Assembly: GCF_002939865.1 (NCBI RefSeq)
Contig: NZ_MDEE01000030.1
Location: 1-61,858, forward strand
Reading direction: 5' to 3'
Length of the DNA stretch: 61,858 bases
From: Xanthomonas dyei
GTDB taxonomy: Bacteria > Pseudomonadota > Gammaproteobacteria > Xanthomonadales > Xanthomonadaceae
Shown: positions 44,958 to 55,011 of the stretch, piece after piece
How the letters are laid out: each line of letters starts with the position of its first letter
How positions within the stretch are numbered: position 1 is the stretch's first letter
Position numbers and translations under genes: made by a program
Notes under the pieces: generated by a model
What the model was told of the DNA's origin: nothing
What the model saw: only the letters and a program-made list of their open reading frames with translations
The model's database searches: none

Positions 44958-45827
44958 TTACAGGTCTTGCTCATACCTGACATAAGGAATCGTGCCGTCG
45001 CTGTTGCTCTCGTTGTTCGGAGCAAACGGGTTCTTGCCGCGGGAGATGACGTTCTCTGCGCCGACCGTCAACTGGCCGCTCCAGGGGGTGCGCCAGGTCA
45101 AGCCAAGGCCCAGGCCTTCCCATTTTTCCGGCTGGCCGGGGACGTCGACAACGCGGCCGATGACATTGGCGCTGAAGGCGCCATAGCCACCGCCGACGCT
45201 GAGGGTCTTGCTGTCCCACTGGTCGGCGATGGCCGGGGAGACGTCAGCCAGCGGGACCAGGCGCGCACGGGCGTAGGTGCCGCCGATCGAGACAAAGCCT
45301 TCGCGGCCGATGTTTTTCTGGCCGAAGACAGTCAGGTCGTTCTGCTCGACGCGGGTCAGCGGTGCCTTGCCGGCGCCGATCAGCCAGGCGGGCAGGGTGT
45401 CGCGACCGGCACCTGCGGTGACGCCGACGCGGCCACTGCCACGGTTGAAGCCCAGCGTGCCGGAGACACGGCGCGATGCGGCGGCGCTGTCTTCTTCATC
45501 GTCGCCGATGCCGGCGAGCAGGCAGTGACTGGCAAGACCGCTGATGTTGGTGCCACGGCTGCTGTTACAGAGCAGACCCAGCGAATCGCCCGAGGTCAGG
45601 CCGAACGCGGCATCCAGCGAATTACGGCCGAAATGCCAGCGCGCGCCGGCCTTCTGCTCGCCAGTGGGTTCCAGGTACAGAAAGGCTTCCACCTTGCCGC
45701 TCCCCTTGTTCCACACCGGCAGGATGGTGCTTTCGCGCAGCTGCTGGGACGCCGACTGCGCATGCACACCCGTCGCTGCCGCAAGGGCAACCAGCAAAGC
45801 AAGCGGAAGGCGCAGAAGGTGTCGCAT
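44958..45827 (-). CDS. predicted small outer-membrane beta-barrel protein, unknown function
   Basis: 289 residues with a signal peptide (LLRLPLALLVALAAATGVHAQ). The mature part is rich in alternating polar/hydrophobic strands with many glycines and aromatic strand ends (AGARWHFGRNSLDAAFGL, GRVGVTAGAGRD, TLSVGGGYGAFSANVIGR, LGLGLTWRTPWSGQLTVGAE), suggesting a barrel of about 10-12 strands. Two cysteines (LLCNSS, SHCLL) may form a disulfide. I recognise no family. It precedes the TonB-dependent receptor gene on the same strand but is separated by a terminator, so it is an independent unit. No strong ribosome site was seen. Confidence 0.75.
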   Translation of the reverse strand: MRHLLRLPLALLVALAAATGVHAQSASQQLRESTILPVWNKGSGKVEAFLYLEPTGEQKAGARWHFGRNSLDAAFGLTSGDSLGLLCNSSRGTNISGLASHCLLAGIGDDEEDSAAASRRVSGTLGFNRGSGRVGVTAGAGRDTLPAWLIGAGKAPLTRVEQNDLTVFGQKNIGREGFVSIGGTYARARLVPLADVSPAIADQWDSKTLSVGGGYGAFSANVIGRVVDVPGQPEKWEGLGLGLTWRTPWSGQLTVGAENVISRGKNPFAPNNESNSDGTIPYVRYEQDL

Positions 45828-45946
45828 ACCAGAGTTCAGACCCAGGGGCAGTTGTTAAGTTCCCGAGAGCGGGCAATGAGAATGCTAGGGTGTTTATGAT
45901 TATTTAACAAGTGGTCGCGTTCCCCAGAACGCACCGCCGATGCTAT

Positions 45947-46837
45947 CTATTGCAACCGTTCCGGCGCCTGCTGAGAGGGCTGCGCCGTGCTGAAAAGTAC
46001 GGCCAACTCGGTCAACGGAAAGTGATACTCGCGGCCACAGAACTCGCACCGCACTTCCACCTCGCCGGTCTCTTCAGCGGCTGCGCGCGCCTCTTCTTCA
46101 CCCAGCGATTCCAGCATCGACGCGACCCGCTCGCGCGAGCAGGAGCAACCGAAGCTGAGCGGTTTGCCGCCCAGCAGCTGCGGGTCTTCTTCGTGGAACA
46201 GGCGGTGCAGCAGATCTTCGCTGGCCACCGACAACAGCTCAGGCGCGCCGAGGGTGTCGAACAGGGCACCGATGCGGGTCCAGCCATCGTTGTCGCCTTC
46301 GTCGCCGGGCAGTTTCTGCAGCAGCAGTCCAGCGGCCTGATCCGGGCCGGCGGCCAGCAGCAGGCGGGTCGGCAACTGCTCGGACTGCTGGAAATAGGTT
46401 TCGAAGGCTTCGGCCAGATCCGGAGCCTGCATGCCGACCAGGCTCTGGTAGCGCTGCGGTTCGCGCGGGTCCAGGCCGGGATTTTCGATGGTGATCGCCA
46501 GCAGCGCGGCCTCGCCCAGCTCGCGCAAGTCGGTGGGCGCGTCGGCACCCTCGGCCAGTTGCACGATGCCGCGCAAAGTGCCTGCGGCGGTGCATTCGGC
46601 AAACAGGGTGCGCATTGTGTCGTTGCCGCGCAACTGCACCGACAGACGTCCGTCGACCTTGGTATGGCCGGTGAACAGGGCGGCCGCCACCGCCGCTTCG
46701 CCCAGCAGCTGGCGCGCGGCCGGCGGGTACTCGGCTGCGCCCTGGACGTCGTGCCAGGCCTTGGTCAGACGCACATGGACACCGCGCACGCCGGCGGCAG
46801 GCAGCAGGAAACGGGAAAGCTGATCGTGATCGGTCAT
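45947..46837 (-). CDS. hslO: redox-regulated chaperone Hsp33
   Basis: 296 residues. The N-terminal Hsp33 domain ([40 protein letters not shown]) is followed by the zinc redox switch: CSCSRE near residue 232 and CEFC near 265, the CxC-X27-32-CxxC arrangement. Oxidation of these cysteines releases zinc and activates holdase activity against stress-unfolded proteins. Divergent from mtgA, sharing a 75-bp spacer. Confidence 0.96.
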   Translation of the reverse strand: MTDHDQLSRFLLPAAGVRGVHVRLTKAWHDVQGAAEYPPAARQLLGEAAVAAALFTGHTKVDGRLSVQLRGNDTMRTLFAECTAAGTLRGIVQLAEGADAPTDLRELGEAALLAITIENPGLDPREPQRYQSLVGMQAPDLAEAFETYFQQSEQLPTRLLLAAGPDQAAGLLLQKLPGDEGDNDGWTRIGALFDTLGAPELLSVASEDLLHRLFHEEDPQLLGGKPLSFGCSCSRERVASMLESLGEEEARAAAEETGEVEVRCEFCGREYHFPLTELAVLFSTAQPSQQAPERLQ

Positions 46838-46912
46838 GGAGACATCGGACGTAAGGGACGCTGGTTGCCGGATAATGCGGCAGGCGTCGGGATTGAAGGT
46901 CGAAGCGAACTA

Positions 46913-47650
46913 ATGGGGACGGATGCATTGGATGGCAAGCAGGTGACACCGCCACGGCGCAGGCGCTGGCTGCGCTGGATTCTGGCCGCGCCGCTGCTGT
47001 TCGCCGCGGCCAGCGTGCTGCAGGTGTTAGTGCTGCGGGTGGTCGACCCGCCGATCAGCAGCATGATGGTCGGGCGCTACCTGGAGGCCTGGGGCGAGGG
47101 GGACGTGAGTTTTTCGCTGCACCAGCAGTGGCGCGATTACGATCAGATCGCCGCCAGCCTGCCGATTTCGGTGGTCGCTGCCGAGGATCAGCAGTTTCCG
47201 ATGCATCACGGGTTCGATCTGCAGGCCATCGAGAAGGCGCGCGATCACAATGCACGCGGCGGGCGCGTGCGTGGCGCCAGCACGATCAGTCAGCAGGTCG
47301 CCAAGAATGTCTTTCTGTGGCAAGGCCGCAGTTGGGTGCGCAAAGGCCTGGAAGCCTGGTACACCGTGCTGATCGAGCTGCTCTGGCCCAAGCAGCGCAT
47401 TCTGGAGATGTACCTCAACGTGGCCGAATTTGGCGACGGGGTGTACGGCGCGCAGGCGGCTGCGCGGCAGTTCTGGGGGAAGGATGCGGCGGGCTTGTCG
47501 CCGACCGAGTCGGCGCGTCTGGCCGCGGTATTGCCATCGCCAAGACGCTACGACGCACGTCGGCCGGGTGCATATGTGCAGCGGCGCACCGCCTGGATTC
47601 AACGGCAGGCACGCCAGTTGGGCGGCGCTGCTTATCTGCAGGCGCCGTGA
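46913..47650 (+). CDS. mtgA: monofunctional peptidoglycan glycosyltransferase
   Basis: 245 residues from [19 protein letters not shown]; the frame is open far upstream only as antisense of hslO. One N-terminal membrane helix ([22 protein letters not shown]) anchors a GT51 domain with the catalytic Glu in [16 protein letters not shown], the motif [17 protein letters not shown] and [20 protein letters not shown]. It polymerises lipid II into glycan strands in the periplasm. The next gene begins 2 bp after the stop. Confidence 0.95.
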   Translation: MGTDALDGKQVTPPRRRRWLRWILAAPLLFAAASVLQVLVLRVVDPPISSMMVGRYLEAWGEGDVSFSLHQQWRDYDQIAASLPISVVAAEDQQFPMHHGFDLQAIEKARDHNARGGRVRGASTISQQVAKNVFLWQGRSWVRKGLEAWYTVLIELLWPKQRILEMYLNVAEFGDGVYGAQAAARQFWGKDAAGLSPTESARLAAVLPSPRRYDARRPGAYVQRRTAWIQRQARQLGGAAYLQAP

Positions 47651-47651
47651 G

Positions 47652-48698
47652 GTGAATACGATCGATACCGCCCAATTGCCTGCCGCCACCGAGCGCCTCA
47701 CGGTGGTCATCGCCGCCTTCAATGAAGAAACCAGCATTGCGCTGTTGCATCCGCGCCTGTGTGCGGTGCTGGCGGACCTGCAGGGTTTGCAGACGCGTGT
47801 GCTGTATGTCGACGACGGTAGCACCGACGGCACCTGGAACGTCCTGCAGGCACTTGCACAGGACGATGCGCAGGTCAGCGCGCTGCGGTTGTCGCGCAAT
47901 TTCGGCAAGGAGGTGGCCATTTCTGCAGGGCTGGATCATGTGCTGCCGGGCGCGGTGGTGCTGCTCGATGCCGATGGCCAGGATCCGCCGGAGTTGATTC
48001 CCGAATTCGTCGCGCTCTGGCGCGGCGGCTACGACAATATCTTTGGGACCCGGGTCTTTCGCGAGGGCGAGAGCTGGCTCAAGCGCGGCGCCGCACATGC
48101 GTTTTATCGGGTGATTCGGCGTTTGTCGCGCACCCCGATTCCAGCCGATACCGGCGATTTTCGACTGCTCTCGCCCCGCGTCGTGGAGGCCTTGCAGCAG
48201 CTGCGCGAGCGCCACCGGTTCATGAAAGGCCTGTTCGGCTGGGTGGGGTTTCGACAGGTGGCATTGCCGTATCGGCGCGCGCCGCGTCTGTCCGGGCGTA
48301 GCAAGTTCACCGTATGGCGGTTGTGGAATTTCGCGCTCGACGGTATCACCAGTTTTTCCACGGTTCCGCTGCGTGCAGCGACCTACCTAGGCCTGATGAC
48401 CGCGCTTGCTGCCTTCCTGTTCGGCGCCTGGGTGGTGGTCAAGGCGGCGCTGATCGGCGACCCGGTGGCCGGCTGGCCGACCATGATGTCGGTGATCCTG
48501 TTTCTGGGTGGCATCCAGTTGATTGCATTGGGGTTGATCGGCGAATACCTGGGTCGGTTGTATGACGAGGCCAAGCAGCGCCCGCTGTATCTGGTCGATA
48601 CCCACCGCGGCGCGGTGGGAGTAGTCTGCGACGACCAGACCAAGCGCGGAGCGGGCCATGCAGACCGTACGACAGCTGTTGGGGACCAAACAGGTTGA
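47652..48698 (+). CDS. GtrB/ArnC-like polyprenyl-phosphate glycosyltransferase (GT2)
   Basis: 348 residues from a GTG start (VNTIDTAQLPAATERL) 2 bp after the mtgA stop. GT2 fold: TVVIAAFNEETSIALLHPRL, VLYVDDGSTDGTWNVL, LSRNFGKEVAISAGLDH and the metal motif VVLLDADGQDPPELIP. Two C-terminal helices (YLGLMTALAAFLFGAWVVVK, MMSVILFLGGIQLIALGLIG) are followed by GEYLGRLYDEAKQRPLYLVD, the end typical of undecaprenyl-phosphate glycosyltransferases. It would charge undecaprenyl phosphate with a sugar for lipopolysaccharide or surface glycan decoration. The coding region runs 41 bp into the CBS gene in another frame. Confidence 0.9.
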   Translation: MNTIDTAQLPAATERLTVVIAAFNEETSIALLHPRLCAVLADLQGLQTRVLYVDDGSTDGTWNVLQALAQDDAQVSALRLSRNFGKEVAISAGLDHVLPGAVVLLDADGQDPPELIPEFVALWRGGYDNIFGTRVFREGESWLKRGAAHAFYRVIRRLSRTPIPADTGDFRLLSPRVVEALQQLRERHRFMKGLFGWVGFRQVALPYRRAPRLSGRSKFTVWRLWNFALDGITSFSTVPLRAATYLGLMTALAAFLFGAWVVVKAALIGDPVAGWPTMMSVILFLGGIQLIALGLIGEYLGRLYDEAKQRPLYLVDTHRGAVGVVCDDQTKRGAGHADRTTAVGDQTG

Positions 48699-49086
48699 GG
48701 TATTTGCGGTTGCGGCCGATGCCGCAGTGATCGAGGCGATCCGGCTGATGGCCGACAAGGGCATCGGTGCGGTGTTGGTGATGGACGGGGAGCGACTCGT
48801 CGGCATCGTGTCCGAGCGCGATTACGCGCGCAAGGTGGTGCTGCGCGATCGCTCTTCAGCGACCACCAGCGTGGCGGAGATCATGAGTTCGCAGGTGGTG
48901 ACGGTGTCGCCATCGGAGAGCGTGGAGCGCTGCATGCAATTGATGACCGACGGCCGCTTCCGGCATCTTCCAGTGGTCGAAAACGGCCGCGTGCACGGCG
49001 TGATCTCGATCGGCGATCTGGTCAAGGCGGTGATCGAAGCGCAGCAGCAGGATATCGACCAGTTGCAGCGCTACATCGCCAGTTGA
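48658..49086 (+). CDS. CBS-domain pair protein
   Basis: 142 residues containing two CBS motifs, AVIEAIRLMADKGIGAVLVM with LVGIVSERDYARKVVL, and VERCMQLMTDGRFRHLPVVE with GVISIGDLVKAVIE. Stand-alone CBS pairs bind adenine nucleotides and act as sensors. GGAG precedes the ATG. The start lies inside the end of the GT2 gene, so the two are probably coupled, though no known functional link explains it. The 235 bp after the stop (49087-49321) hold no recognised feature. Confidence 0.9.
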   Translation: MQTVRQLLGTKQVEVFAVAADAAVIEAIRLMADKGIGAVLVMDGERLVGIVSERDYARKVVLRDRSSATTSVAEIMSSQVVTVSPSESVERCMQLMTDGRFRHLPVVENGRVHGVISIGDLVKAVIEAQQQDIDQLQRYIAS

Positions 49087-49321
49087 GCGTGTTCCCGGCT
49101 GGCGGTTGATGGCGGGTGTTGATCTGCCAGCCGGCTGATCGTGCCACCGTCTAAGAGCGGCTAATCAAACGTAGCGAGCAGTCGTCAATCGGGTGTGGGC
49201 GGCGTACTCAGAACTGGAGTGTACGAGTTGTATGTGCCCCACCCGGCACCGGCTGCCCCCGCCTGGCGGTTAATACAGTCGCCTGGTTAACCGCTCTGAG
49301 CGTCATTCAATGCCGGCGCGG

Positions 49322-51286
49322 TCACTGCGCGTACTTGCCACCGCAATCGCTGTCCTTGCCCGGGCCAGGTTCGAAGGTGGCAAGCAGCGCTGCGGGCGGC
49401 GCGATGGTGCCGAGTGCAACGGCAATCGCGCCGCGCAGTCCGAGTGCCTTGAAATCCGGGTGGAAGCTCGGGTCCTTGAAGGTTCCGCCAATCCGCAATG
49501 GCGAACGCAGGCTCAGAATGCTGCGATCTTTCGGGCGTGGGCGCAGCAGCAGATCGAGCGTTTCGTTCTTGAGGCTGATGTTGCCTTCGCCAACGATGAT
49601 GGTGTCGGTGCTGTCGAAGGCCAGGGCGCGCGACTGCATCAGGCCGTCCTGCACGCCGAAGTCGCCGAACATGCAGCGCACCGGGATCTGACGGTCCTTG
49701 GTGAACAGATATTTCAGCGATTCGGCGATGTCCAGGCCGGCCAGCTCCATGATCAGGTTGCCGACATGACCGCGGCCCATGCCGACGCCAATCGAGCCAT
49801 CCGCACTACCGAGCATTGCGGCAATCGAGTTGCCGCGGCCACGCAGATCCAGCTCGCCGCCGATTGCGCCTGAGGCCTGCTTGGCGAGCGTTGCGTCGGG
49901 AAATAGCCGATCCAACCGAATGCCGCGAATGCCGGCTTTCAGCTGCGTGACGATGACGGGGTTGCGCGCATCCATGCGGATGGTCGAGCGGATGTCTCCG
50001 CCGGCCACACCGAAGTTCAGCGGGTCCAATTGCAGCAGGCCGTCCTTCAACTTCAGCGACGCATCCATGTCGTCCAGCGGCCAGGACGGTGCATTGATGC
50101 GCTGCGCGCGCCAACGCACCTGTGCATCCATCGCGCGCAGCTTGGACAGGTCGTAGGGCGTGGTCGGCAGGACGCGCGCGCTGGCGGCAAGCTGTGCTGC
50201 CTGCTTTTTCTGCTCCGCGTTGGCCGACTCGTCGGCACCGGTCTTTGGCGGCGCACCGACAAAGCCGGCCAGATCGTCGAAGTCCAGCCGCTTGGATGCC
50301 AGATCGGCACGTAGGAATGGGCGTTTATTGCGCAGGTCCACCTCGGCCGTGCCGGACAGATCGCTGTCGCCGGCACGGCCGGTGAACGTCTCGTAGCGCC
50401 ACACGTCGCCATCGCGGCGCAGCCGGCCGTCGAGTGTGTACGGCGGCGTGGATGGCATGGCGACGCCGGTCAGCGGGTATAGGTCTTCCATGTCCTGGCC
50501 GCTGAGCGCCATCTGCAGATCGAAGACGCGGAACTGAAACGGATTGGTCAGCGTGCCGCGCACGTGCGTACGGGTGGCGCCGGCACTGCCGCGCAGATCG
50601 ATGCGGAAGGGATGTTCGCTCTGGCTCAACTCGAGCGGCGAAGCGGTGTTGCCTTTCAGCGTAAACGGGTAGCCCTTCCAGCGGCCCTTGCCGTCGATGC
50701 CCATCGGCGCTGCACGCTGGTCGCTGCGCGGAGGCGCCAGACTGTTGATGGCCACATCGATATTGGAGCGCATGGCGTCGTCGATGTATTGCAGCCGTCC
50801 CTTGGTCACCAGCAGCCGGCCAAGCCGCGGCATGCTGCCATCGCCATTCTGAGGATCGAACACCCAGTTGCCCGGATGCGTGTCGTTGCCGGCTTCCAGC
50901 ACAACGGTGGGCTGATCGAGGCGGATTTCCGGCAGCCGCACCTTGCCGCGCAGCAGGGGCCATAGCTCGACATCGATCTCGGCAGCGTTCAGTTCTGCCA
51001 TCGCGCCGCGCTTGGACCACGCGGCATTGCCCAGCTGCAAGCGCTCGCCGCGAACGGTGGTGGTGCGGCCCAGGTCCACGTCCAGGTGCCCCAGGTGGAA
51101 ATCGCGGCCGGTCTTGGCGCTGACGATGCGTTCGACCGGGCCGCGTAGCCAGTTCCAGTCGAACAGCAGCACAAAGATCACCAGGACAGCTGCAACACTG
51201 CCGAGCCCGATCAGCCAGCGTCTACGACGCGGTGTGCGGGCGGAAGGGGCAGCAGCAGTCTGGGGCGCGTTGTTCACGCGGCCCAT
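49322..51286 (-). CDS. AsmA-family inner-membrane protein
   Basis: 654 residues with one N-terminal helix (WLIGLGSVAAVLVIFVLLFDWNWLRGPVERIV) and a long periplasmic region. DLGRTTTVRGERLQLGNAAW, WPLLRGKVRLPEIRLDQPTV and the C-terminal block LDLRGRGNSIAAMLGSADGS with EGNISLKNETLDLLLRPRPK identify AsmA/DUF748-like proteins. This family is linked to phospholipid movement and outer-membrane biogenesis. It ends GKYAQ near 49322. It follows trhA on the same strand with a 42-bp spacer. Confidence 0.88.
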   Translation of the reverse strand: MGRVNNAPQTAAAPSARTPRRRRWLIGLGSVAAVLVIFVLLFDWNWLRGPVERIVSAKTGRDFHLGHLDVDLGRTTTVRGERLQLGNAAWSKRGAMAELNAAEIDVELWPLLRGKVRLPEIRLDQPTVVLEAGNDTHPGNWVFDPQNGDGSMPRLGRLLVTKGRLQYIDDAMRSNIDVAINSLAPPRSDQRAAPMGIDGKGRWKGYPFTLKGNTASPLELSQSEHPFRIDLRGSAGATRTHVRGTLTNPFQFRVFDLQMALSGQDMEDLYPLTGVAMPSTPPYTLDGRLRRDGDVWRYETFTGRAGDSDLSGTAEVDLRNKRPFLRADLASKRLDFDDLAGFVGAPPKTGADESANAEQKKQAAQLAASARVLPTTPYDLSKLRAMDAQVRWRAQRINAPSWPLDDMDASLKLKDGLLQLDPLNFGVAGGDIRSTIRMDARNPVIVTQLKAGIRGIRLDRLFPDATLAKQASGAIGGELDLRGRGNSIAAMLGSADGSIGVGMGRGHVGNLIMELAGLDIAESLKYLFTKDRQIPVRCMFGDFGVQDGLMQSRALAFDSTDTIIVGEGNISLKNETLDLLLRPRPKDRSILSLRSPLRIGGTFKDPSFHPDFKALGLRGAIAVALGTIAPPAALLATFEPGPGKDSDCGGKYAQ

Positions 51287-51328
51287 GGTTGGCGATGGCT
51301 CGTGACCGGCGCGCGAACGCGACGACGA

Positions 51329-51973
51329 TCACACCACTTGTTCGATCACCGCAACGAAGTGGCAGGCGCTACCGGCGAGCACGAACAGGTGCCAGATCGC
51401 ATGGAAGTAGCGTTGCGTGTCGCGTTGATAGAAGTAGGTGCCCAACGTGTAGAACAGCCCGCCAGCGAGCAGCCAGCACAGCGACCAGGTGTCCACCGAG
51501 CGGAGTAGCGGCTGGATCGCCACGATGATCAACCATCCCATGGCCAGATAGAGGACCGTGGACAGCAAGCGAAAGCGGCCGGTGAAGAACAGTTTGAAGA
51601 TGACCCCGGCGGCGGCGATCGTCCAGATGGCGGCGAACAATCCCCAACCCCATGTGCCACGCAGATTGATCAGCGTAAATGGCGTGTAGGTGCCGGCGAT
51701 CAACAGATAGATTGCGCAATGATCCAGCACCTGCAGGCGCGCCTTGGCGCCCGGATGCGGGATGGCGTGGAACAGCGTGGAGGCGACGTAGAGCAACACC
51801 AGCGTGGCACTGAACACGATGGAGGTAGCCAACTGCCAGCCATCGCCATAGATGGCGGCCAGCGTAATCAGCACCGAACCACCGGCCAGGGCGGCAATGG
51901 CACCCAGGCCGTGGGTCACGGCGCTGGCGATTTCGTCGCGCAGGTCGGTCGAGGCGGAGGCGTCTGCGTTCAT
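51329..51973 (-). CDS. trhA: hemolysin III/PAQR family membrane protein TrhA
   Basis: 214 residues from MNADASASTDLRDEIASAVT; an upstream in-frame ATG at 52171 overlaps the prfC gene and is rejected. Seven hydrophobic helices are expected, and the metal-binding motifs of the PAQR superfamily are visible: VASTLFHAIPH and HAIWHLFVLAGSACHFVAV. TrhA-type proteins influence membrane lipid homeostasis; the old hemolysin name is not evidence of toxicity. It lies 73 bp downstream of prfC and 42 bp upstream of the AsmA gene, so a joint transcript is possible. Confidence 0.92.
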   Translation of the reverse strand: MNADASASTDLRDEIASAVTHGLGAIAALAGGSVLITLAAIYGDGWQLATSIVFSATLVLLYVASTLFHAIPHPGAKARLQVLDHCAIYLLIAGTYTPFTLINLRGTWGWGLFAAIWTIAAAGVIFKLFFTGRFRLLSTVLYLAMGWLIIVAIQPLLRSVDTWSLCWLLAGGLFYTLGTYFYQRDTQRYFHAIWHLFVLAGSACHFVAVIEQVV

Positions 51974-52046
51974 TCCAAAAAGGTACCGCAACTGCACGAA
52001 AATCGCATCGCCAGCCGTTGCGCTGCCTTGTCGATCCTGGTCGTTC

Positions 52047-53651
52047 TCAGTCGATGGCCTTGGCGTGCGCATGCTCGCGCGTTGCCGAGAAACGCACATC
52101 CGGCGCACGTTCCTGCGCCAGCTGCAGGTTGACGCGCGTGGGTGCGAGATAGACCAGCTGGCCGGCCGCATCGATGCCCAGATTGCCGGCGTTTTTCTCG
52201 CGGAATTCCTCCAGCTTCTTGGCGTTGTCGCAATGCACCCAGCGCGCGGTGGTGACGCTCACCGGCTCGAAGATCGCATCCACGCCGTATTCGTCTTTGA
52301 GCCGGTAGGCCACCACGTCGAACTGCAGCACGCCCACCGCGCCCAGGATCAGATCGTTGCTCATCAACGGGCGGAAGAACTGCGTGGCGCCTTCTTCGGA
52401 CAGCTGCGCCAGGCCCTTTTGCAACTGCTTGAGCTTGAGCGGGTCGCGCAGGCGCGCGCGGCGGAACAGTTCCGGCGCGAAGTTGGGGATGCCGGTGAAC
52501 GACAGCGATTCGCCTTCGGTGAAGGTGTCGCCGATGGAAATGGTGCCGTGGTTGTGGATGCCGATGACATCGCCCGGCCAGGCTTCGGCGGCGATCTCGC
52601 GGTCGCTGGCCATGAAGGTCAGTGCGTTGGCGAGTTTGAGGTCCTTGCCGCTGCGCACATGCAACGCTTTCATGCCGGCGGTGAACTTGCCCGAGCACAC
52701 GCGCATGAACGCCACGCGGTCGCGATGCTGCGGGTCCATGTTGGCCTGGATCTTGAACACGAAGCCGCTGAGCTTGGCCTCGGTGGCCGCGACGCGGCGG
52801 CCGGTGGTGTCGCGCGCCTGCGGCGGCGGGGCGTGTTCGATGAAGAAGTCCAGCAGCGGCTGCACGCCGAAGTTGTTGACGCCGGAGCCAAAGAACACCG
52901 GCGTCTGCTGGCCGGCGCGGTAGGCATCCACATCGAACGCGTTGCTGGCGCCTTGCACCAGTTCCAGCTCGTCGCGCAGTTCGGCCAGCATCTGCTCGCC
53001 GATCTTGGCGGCAAGGCCCGGCGCGTCCAGCGACGGGAAGATGGTCGAATCCTGGCGGGTGAAGTTGCGGCCTTGTTCGTACAGATGCACCTCGCCGGTG
53101 ATCAGATGCACCACGCCCTTCAGGCGCTGGCCCATGCCGATCGGCCAGGTTACCGGCGCGCACTGGATGCCGAGCACGGTTTCCACTTCATCCAGCAGGT
53201 CGATCGGGTTCTTGCCCTCGCGATCGAGCTTGTTGATGAAGGTCATGATGGGCGTGTCGCGCAGGCGGCAGACTTCCATCAACTTGATGGTGCGTTCTTC
53301 CACGCCCTTGGCCACGTCGATCACCATCAGCGCAGAGTCCACCGCAGTGAGCACGCGATAGGTGTCCTCGCCGAAGTCGGCATGGCCGGGGGTGTCGAGT
53401 AGGTTGATCACCTTGCCCTCGTACGGGAACTGCATCACCGAGGAGGTCACCGAGATGCCGCGCTCCTTTTCCAGCGCCATCCAGTCCGAGGTGGCATGGC
53501 GCGCGGCCTTGCGGCCCTTCACCGAGCCGGCCATCTGAATCGCTCCGCCGAACAACAGCAGCTTTTCGGTCAGCGTGGTCTTGCCGGCGTCGGGGTGGGA
53601 AATGATCGCGAAGGTGCGGCGGCGCGCGGCTTCGTTGGAGACTTCGGACAT
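52047..53651 (-). CDS. prfC: peptide chain release factor 3
   Basis: 534 residues from [20 protein letters not shown]; the frame is open to 55046 but only as antisense of other genes. Translational GTPase motifs are intact: G1 [14 protein letters not shown]2 [15 protein letters not shown]3 [21 protein letters not shown]4 [19 protein letters not shown]3-specific C-terminal domains follow ([20 protein letters not shown]). It recycles RF1/RF2 after peptide release. The start lacks a strong ribosome site. Confidence 0.97.
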   Translation of the reverse strand: MSEVSNEAARRRTFAIISHPDAGKTTLTEKLLLFGGAIQMAGSVKGRKAARHATSDWMALEKERGISVTSSVMQFPYEGKVINLLDTPGHADFGEDTYRVLTAVDSALMVIDVAKGVEERTIKLMEVCRLRDTPIMTFINKLDREGKNPIDLLDEVETVLGIQCAPVTWPIGMGQRLKGVVHLITGEVHLYEQGRNFTRQDSTIFPSLDAPGLAAKIGEQMLAELRDELELVQGASNAFDVDAYRAGQQTPVFFGSGVNNFGVQPLLDFFIEHAPPPQARDTTGRRVAATEAKLSGFVFKIQANMDPQHRDRVAFMRVCSGKFTAGMKALHVRSGKDLKLANALTFMASDREIAAEAWPGDVIGIHNHGTISIGDTFTEGESLSFTGIPNFAPELFRRARLRDPLKLKQLQKGLAQLSEEGATQFFRPLMSNDLILGAVGVLQFDVVAYRLKDEYGVDAIFEPVSVTTARWVHCDNAKKLEEFREKNAGNLGIDAAGQLVYLAPTRVNLQLAQERAPDVRFSATREHAHAKAID

Positions 53652-53779
53652 GGGCGGGGCGCGCCCGGTCGGACGCCTGCGGAAACTGAGGAAGCCGATG
53701 ATTATAACGGCTTCGGCGCAGTGGGCTTTTACGGACCCGCAGCCAGGCGGCATCGGGCCGCTGTGCCGGCGGCGGCCCG

Positions 53780-54733
53780 CTACGGGGCCGGCGAGGGGAA
53801 GTGCAGCTCGCCGTGCGGGCCCAGCATGCGGAACGGCACCGACACCAGCTGCAGATCGGCGTTGCGTTGCACCGAAAAATGCAGGTGCGCGGCAGTGCCG
53901 TAGCCGGTATTTCCGGAGGCACCCAGCGGCTCGCCGGTGCCGACGCGCTGGCCGGGGCGGACCGCTACCCCGTTCGGGGCCAGATGGGCATACAGCGCCA
54001 TGCTGCCGTCGGCGTGCAGCACCCGCACCAGATTGCCGCCGCCGGCGCTGGGGTCGTGGGCGCTGCCTTCGGCAACATCCTGGCGTATTTCCATGACCAC
54101 GCCCTCGCGCGCCGCCAGCACCGGCGTGCCCTGCGGCAGGGCGAAGTCCACTGCATACCAATTGGGCAGGTCGGCATGGCTGAACTGGCCGCCGAAGCCC
54201 TGATCCACCTGCACCGGTGCGTCGCGGAACGGCAACTGGTAGCGCACCGGCTGCGACTGCGCCAGCGGATCGCCGGGCACCACGTCGAGTTTGAGTCCCA
54301 GCCCGCCCAACGTGCGCTGGTTGCTGGCCGGGTACAGCCGCGCCAGCAGGCGCCGCTCGTGCGCCGCCAGCAACATCGTCAGCGGCAACTGCGGCACGGC
54401 GCGGTAATCCTCGCTGGGCGGCGCACTCAGCCGGACCTGGGCGGGCCCGGCCAGCGGGTTGGTCACCCACGCCAGATAGACCGGCGCCTGCCATTCCAGT
54501 TGCAGGGCCGGCCCGGTGCCGGTTGCGGCAATAGCGGTTTGCGCTGGCGTGGTGGCAGGTGAGGCGGGTGCCGCGGCGCCGTTCCAATGCCAGCGTTGTT
54601 GCGCAGCGGCGGGCGGCGCACCTGCCAGCAGGGCGGCGACCAGCACCGAAACACGTGCGGGCGAAAGAGGGCGAAAGACGCGGTAGTGCACGCGATTGGC
54701 TTGAGCGAGCGGGGGCGCAAGTATGCGGCCCAT
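53780..54733 (-). CDS. secreted M23-family metallopeptidase
   Basis: 317 residues from [20 protein letters not shown], with a signal peptide near [16 protein letters not shown]; an in-frame ATG 22 codons upstream is less suitable. The C-terminal LytM/M23 domain has [20 protein letters not shown], the glycine-rich [20 protein letters not shown] and the HxH motif AAHLHFSVQ; the first zinc ligand set (HxxxD) lies in [13 protein letters not shown]23 enzymes cut peptidoglycan cross-links. The N-terminal half is a beta-rich domain seen in periplasmic M23 proteins. It is divergent from the met operon, so its promoter may overlap the riboswitch leader region. Confidence 0.88.
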   Translation of the reverse strand: MGRILAPPLAQANRVHYRVFRPLSPARVSVLVAALLAGAPPAAAQQRWHWNGAAAPASPATTPAQTAIAATGTGPALQLEWQAPVYLAWVTNPLAGPAQVRLSAPPSEDYRAVPQLPLTMLLAAHERRLLARLYPASNQRTLGGLGLKLDVVPGDPLAQSQPVRYQLPFRDAPVQVDQGFGGQFSHADLPNWYAVDFALPQGTPVLAAREGVVMEIRQDVAEGSAHDPSAGGGNLVRVLHADGSMALYAHLAPNGVAVRPGQRVGTGEPLGASGNTGYGTAAHLHFSVQRNADLQLVSVPFRMLGPHGELHFPSPAP

Positions 54734-54787
54734 CACGGTACCCGGTGGTATCGAATGAAAATATATCTTTCCATCCGCATGAAGCGA

Positions 54788-54815
54788 TTGACATCGCAAA
54801 AGTACGGTGGCATCT
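54788..54815 (+). promoter_or_regulatory. promoter of the met operon
   Basis: TTGACA at 54788-54793 is a perfect -35 box. CATCTT after a 17-bp spacer is a possible -10, and TCTTAG two bases on is an alternative. It lies immediately before the SAM-I riboswitch. Confidence 0.6.
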
Positions 54816-54822
54816 TAGCCTC

Positions 54823-54938
54823 ACCATCGAGACCGGCGGAGGGACAGGCCCTTTGATGCCGGGGCAGCCAGCGGAGCGCGCAAGCGCCCGCGTTTGGTGC
54901 CAAATCCTGCGGGGACTCCGCGTCCGCCGAAAGATGGT
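54823..54938 (+). ncRNA. SAM-I-type riboswitch controlling metX-metB-hom
   Basis: The order of conserved elements matches SAM-I (S-box): ACCATC pairs with GATGGT as P1, then GGCGGAGGGACAGGCCC, a TGATGCCGGGGCAGCC segment, and GGTGCCAAATCCTGC before the closing strand. SAM binding to such RNAs switches off methionine synthesis genes. It lies about 75 nt before the metX start. I saw no clear terminator hairpin with T-run between the aptamer and the gene, so control may be at translation. Confidence 0.85.
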
Positions 54939-55011
54939 TCGAATCGTGCCTTGCGCACGTCGAACGCGAGCTCCCGCGAAGCTCGATGGCCGATCCACCC
55001 TGGATATCGCC

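Noticed and set aside
45911..46912. Extended N-terminus of mtgA
   Set aside because: The frame is open but is antisense to hslO; the start at 46913 leads directly into the membrane anchor.
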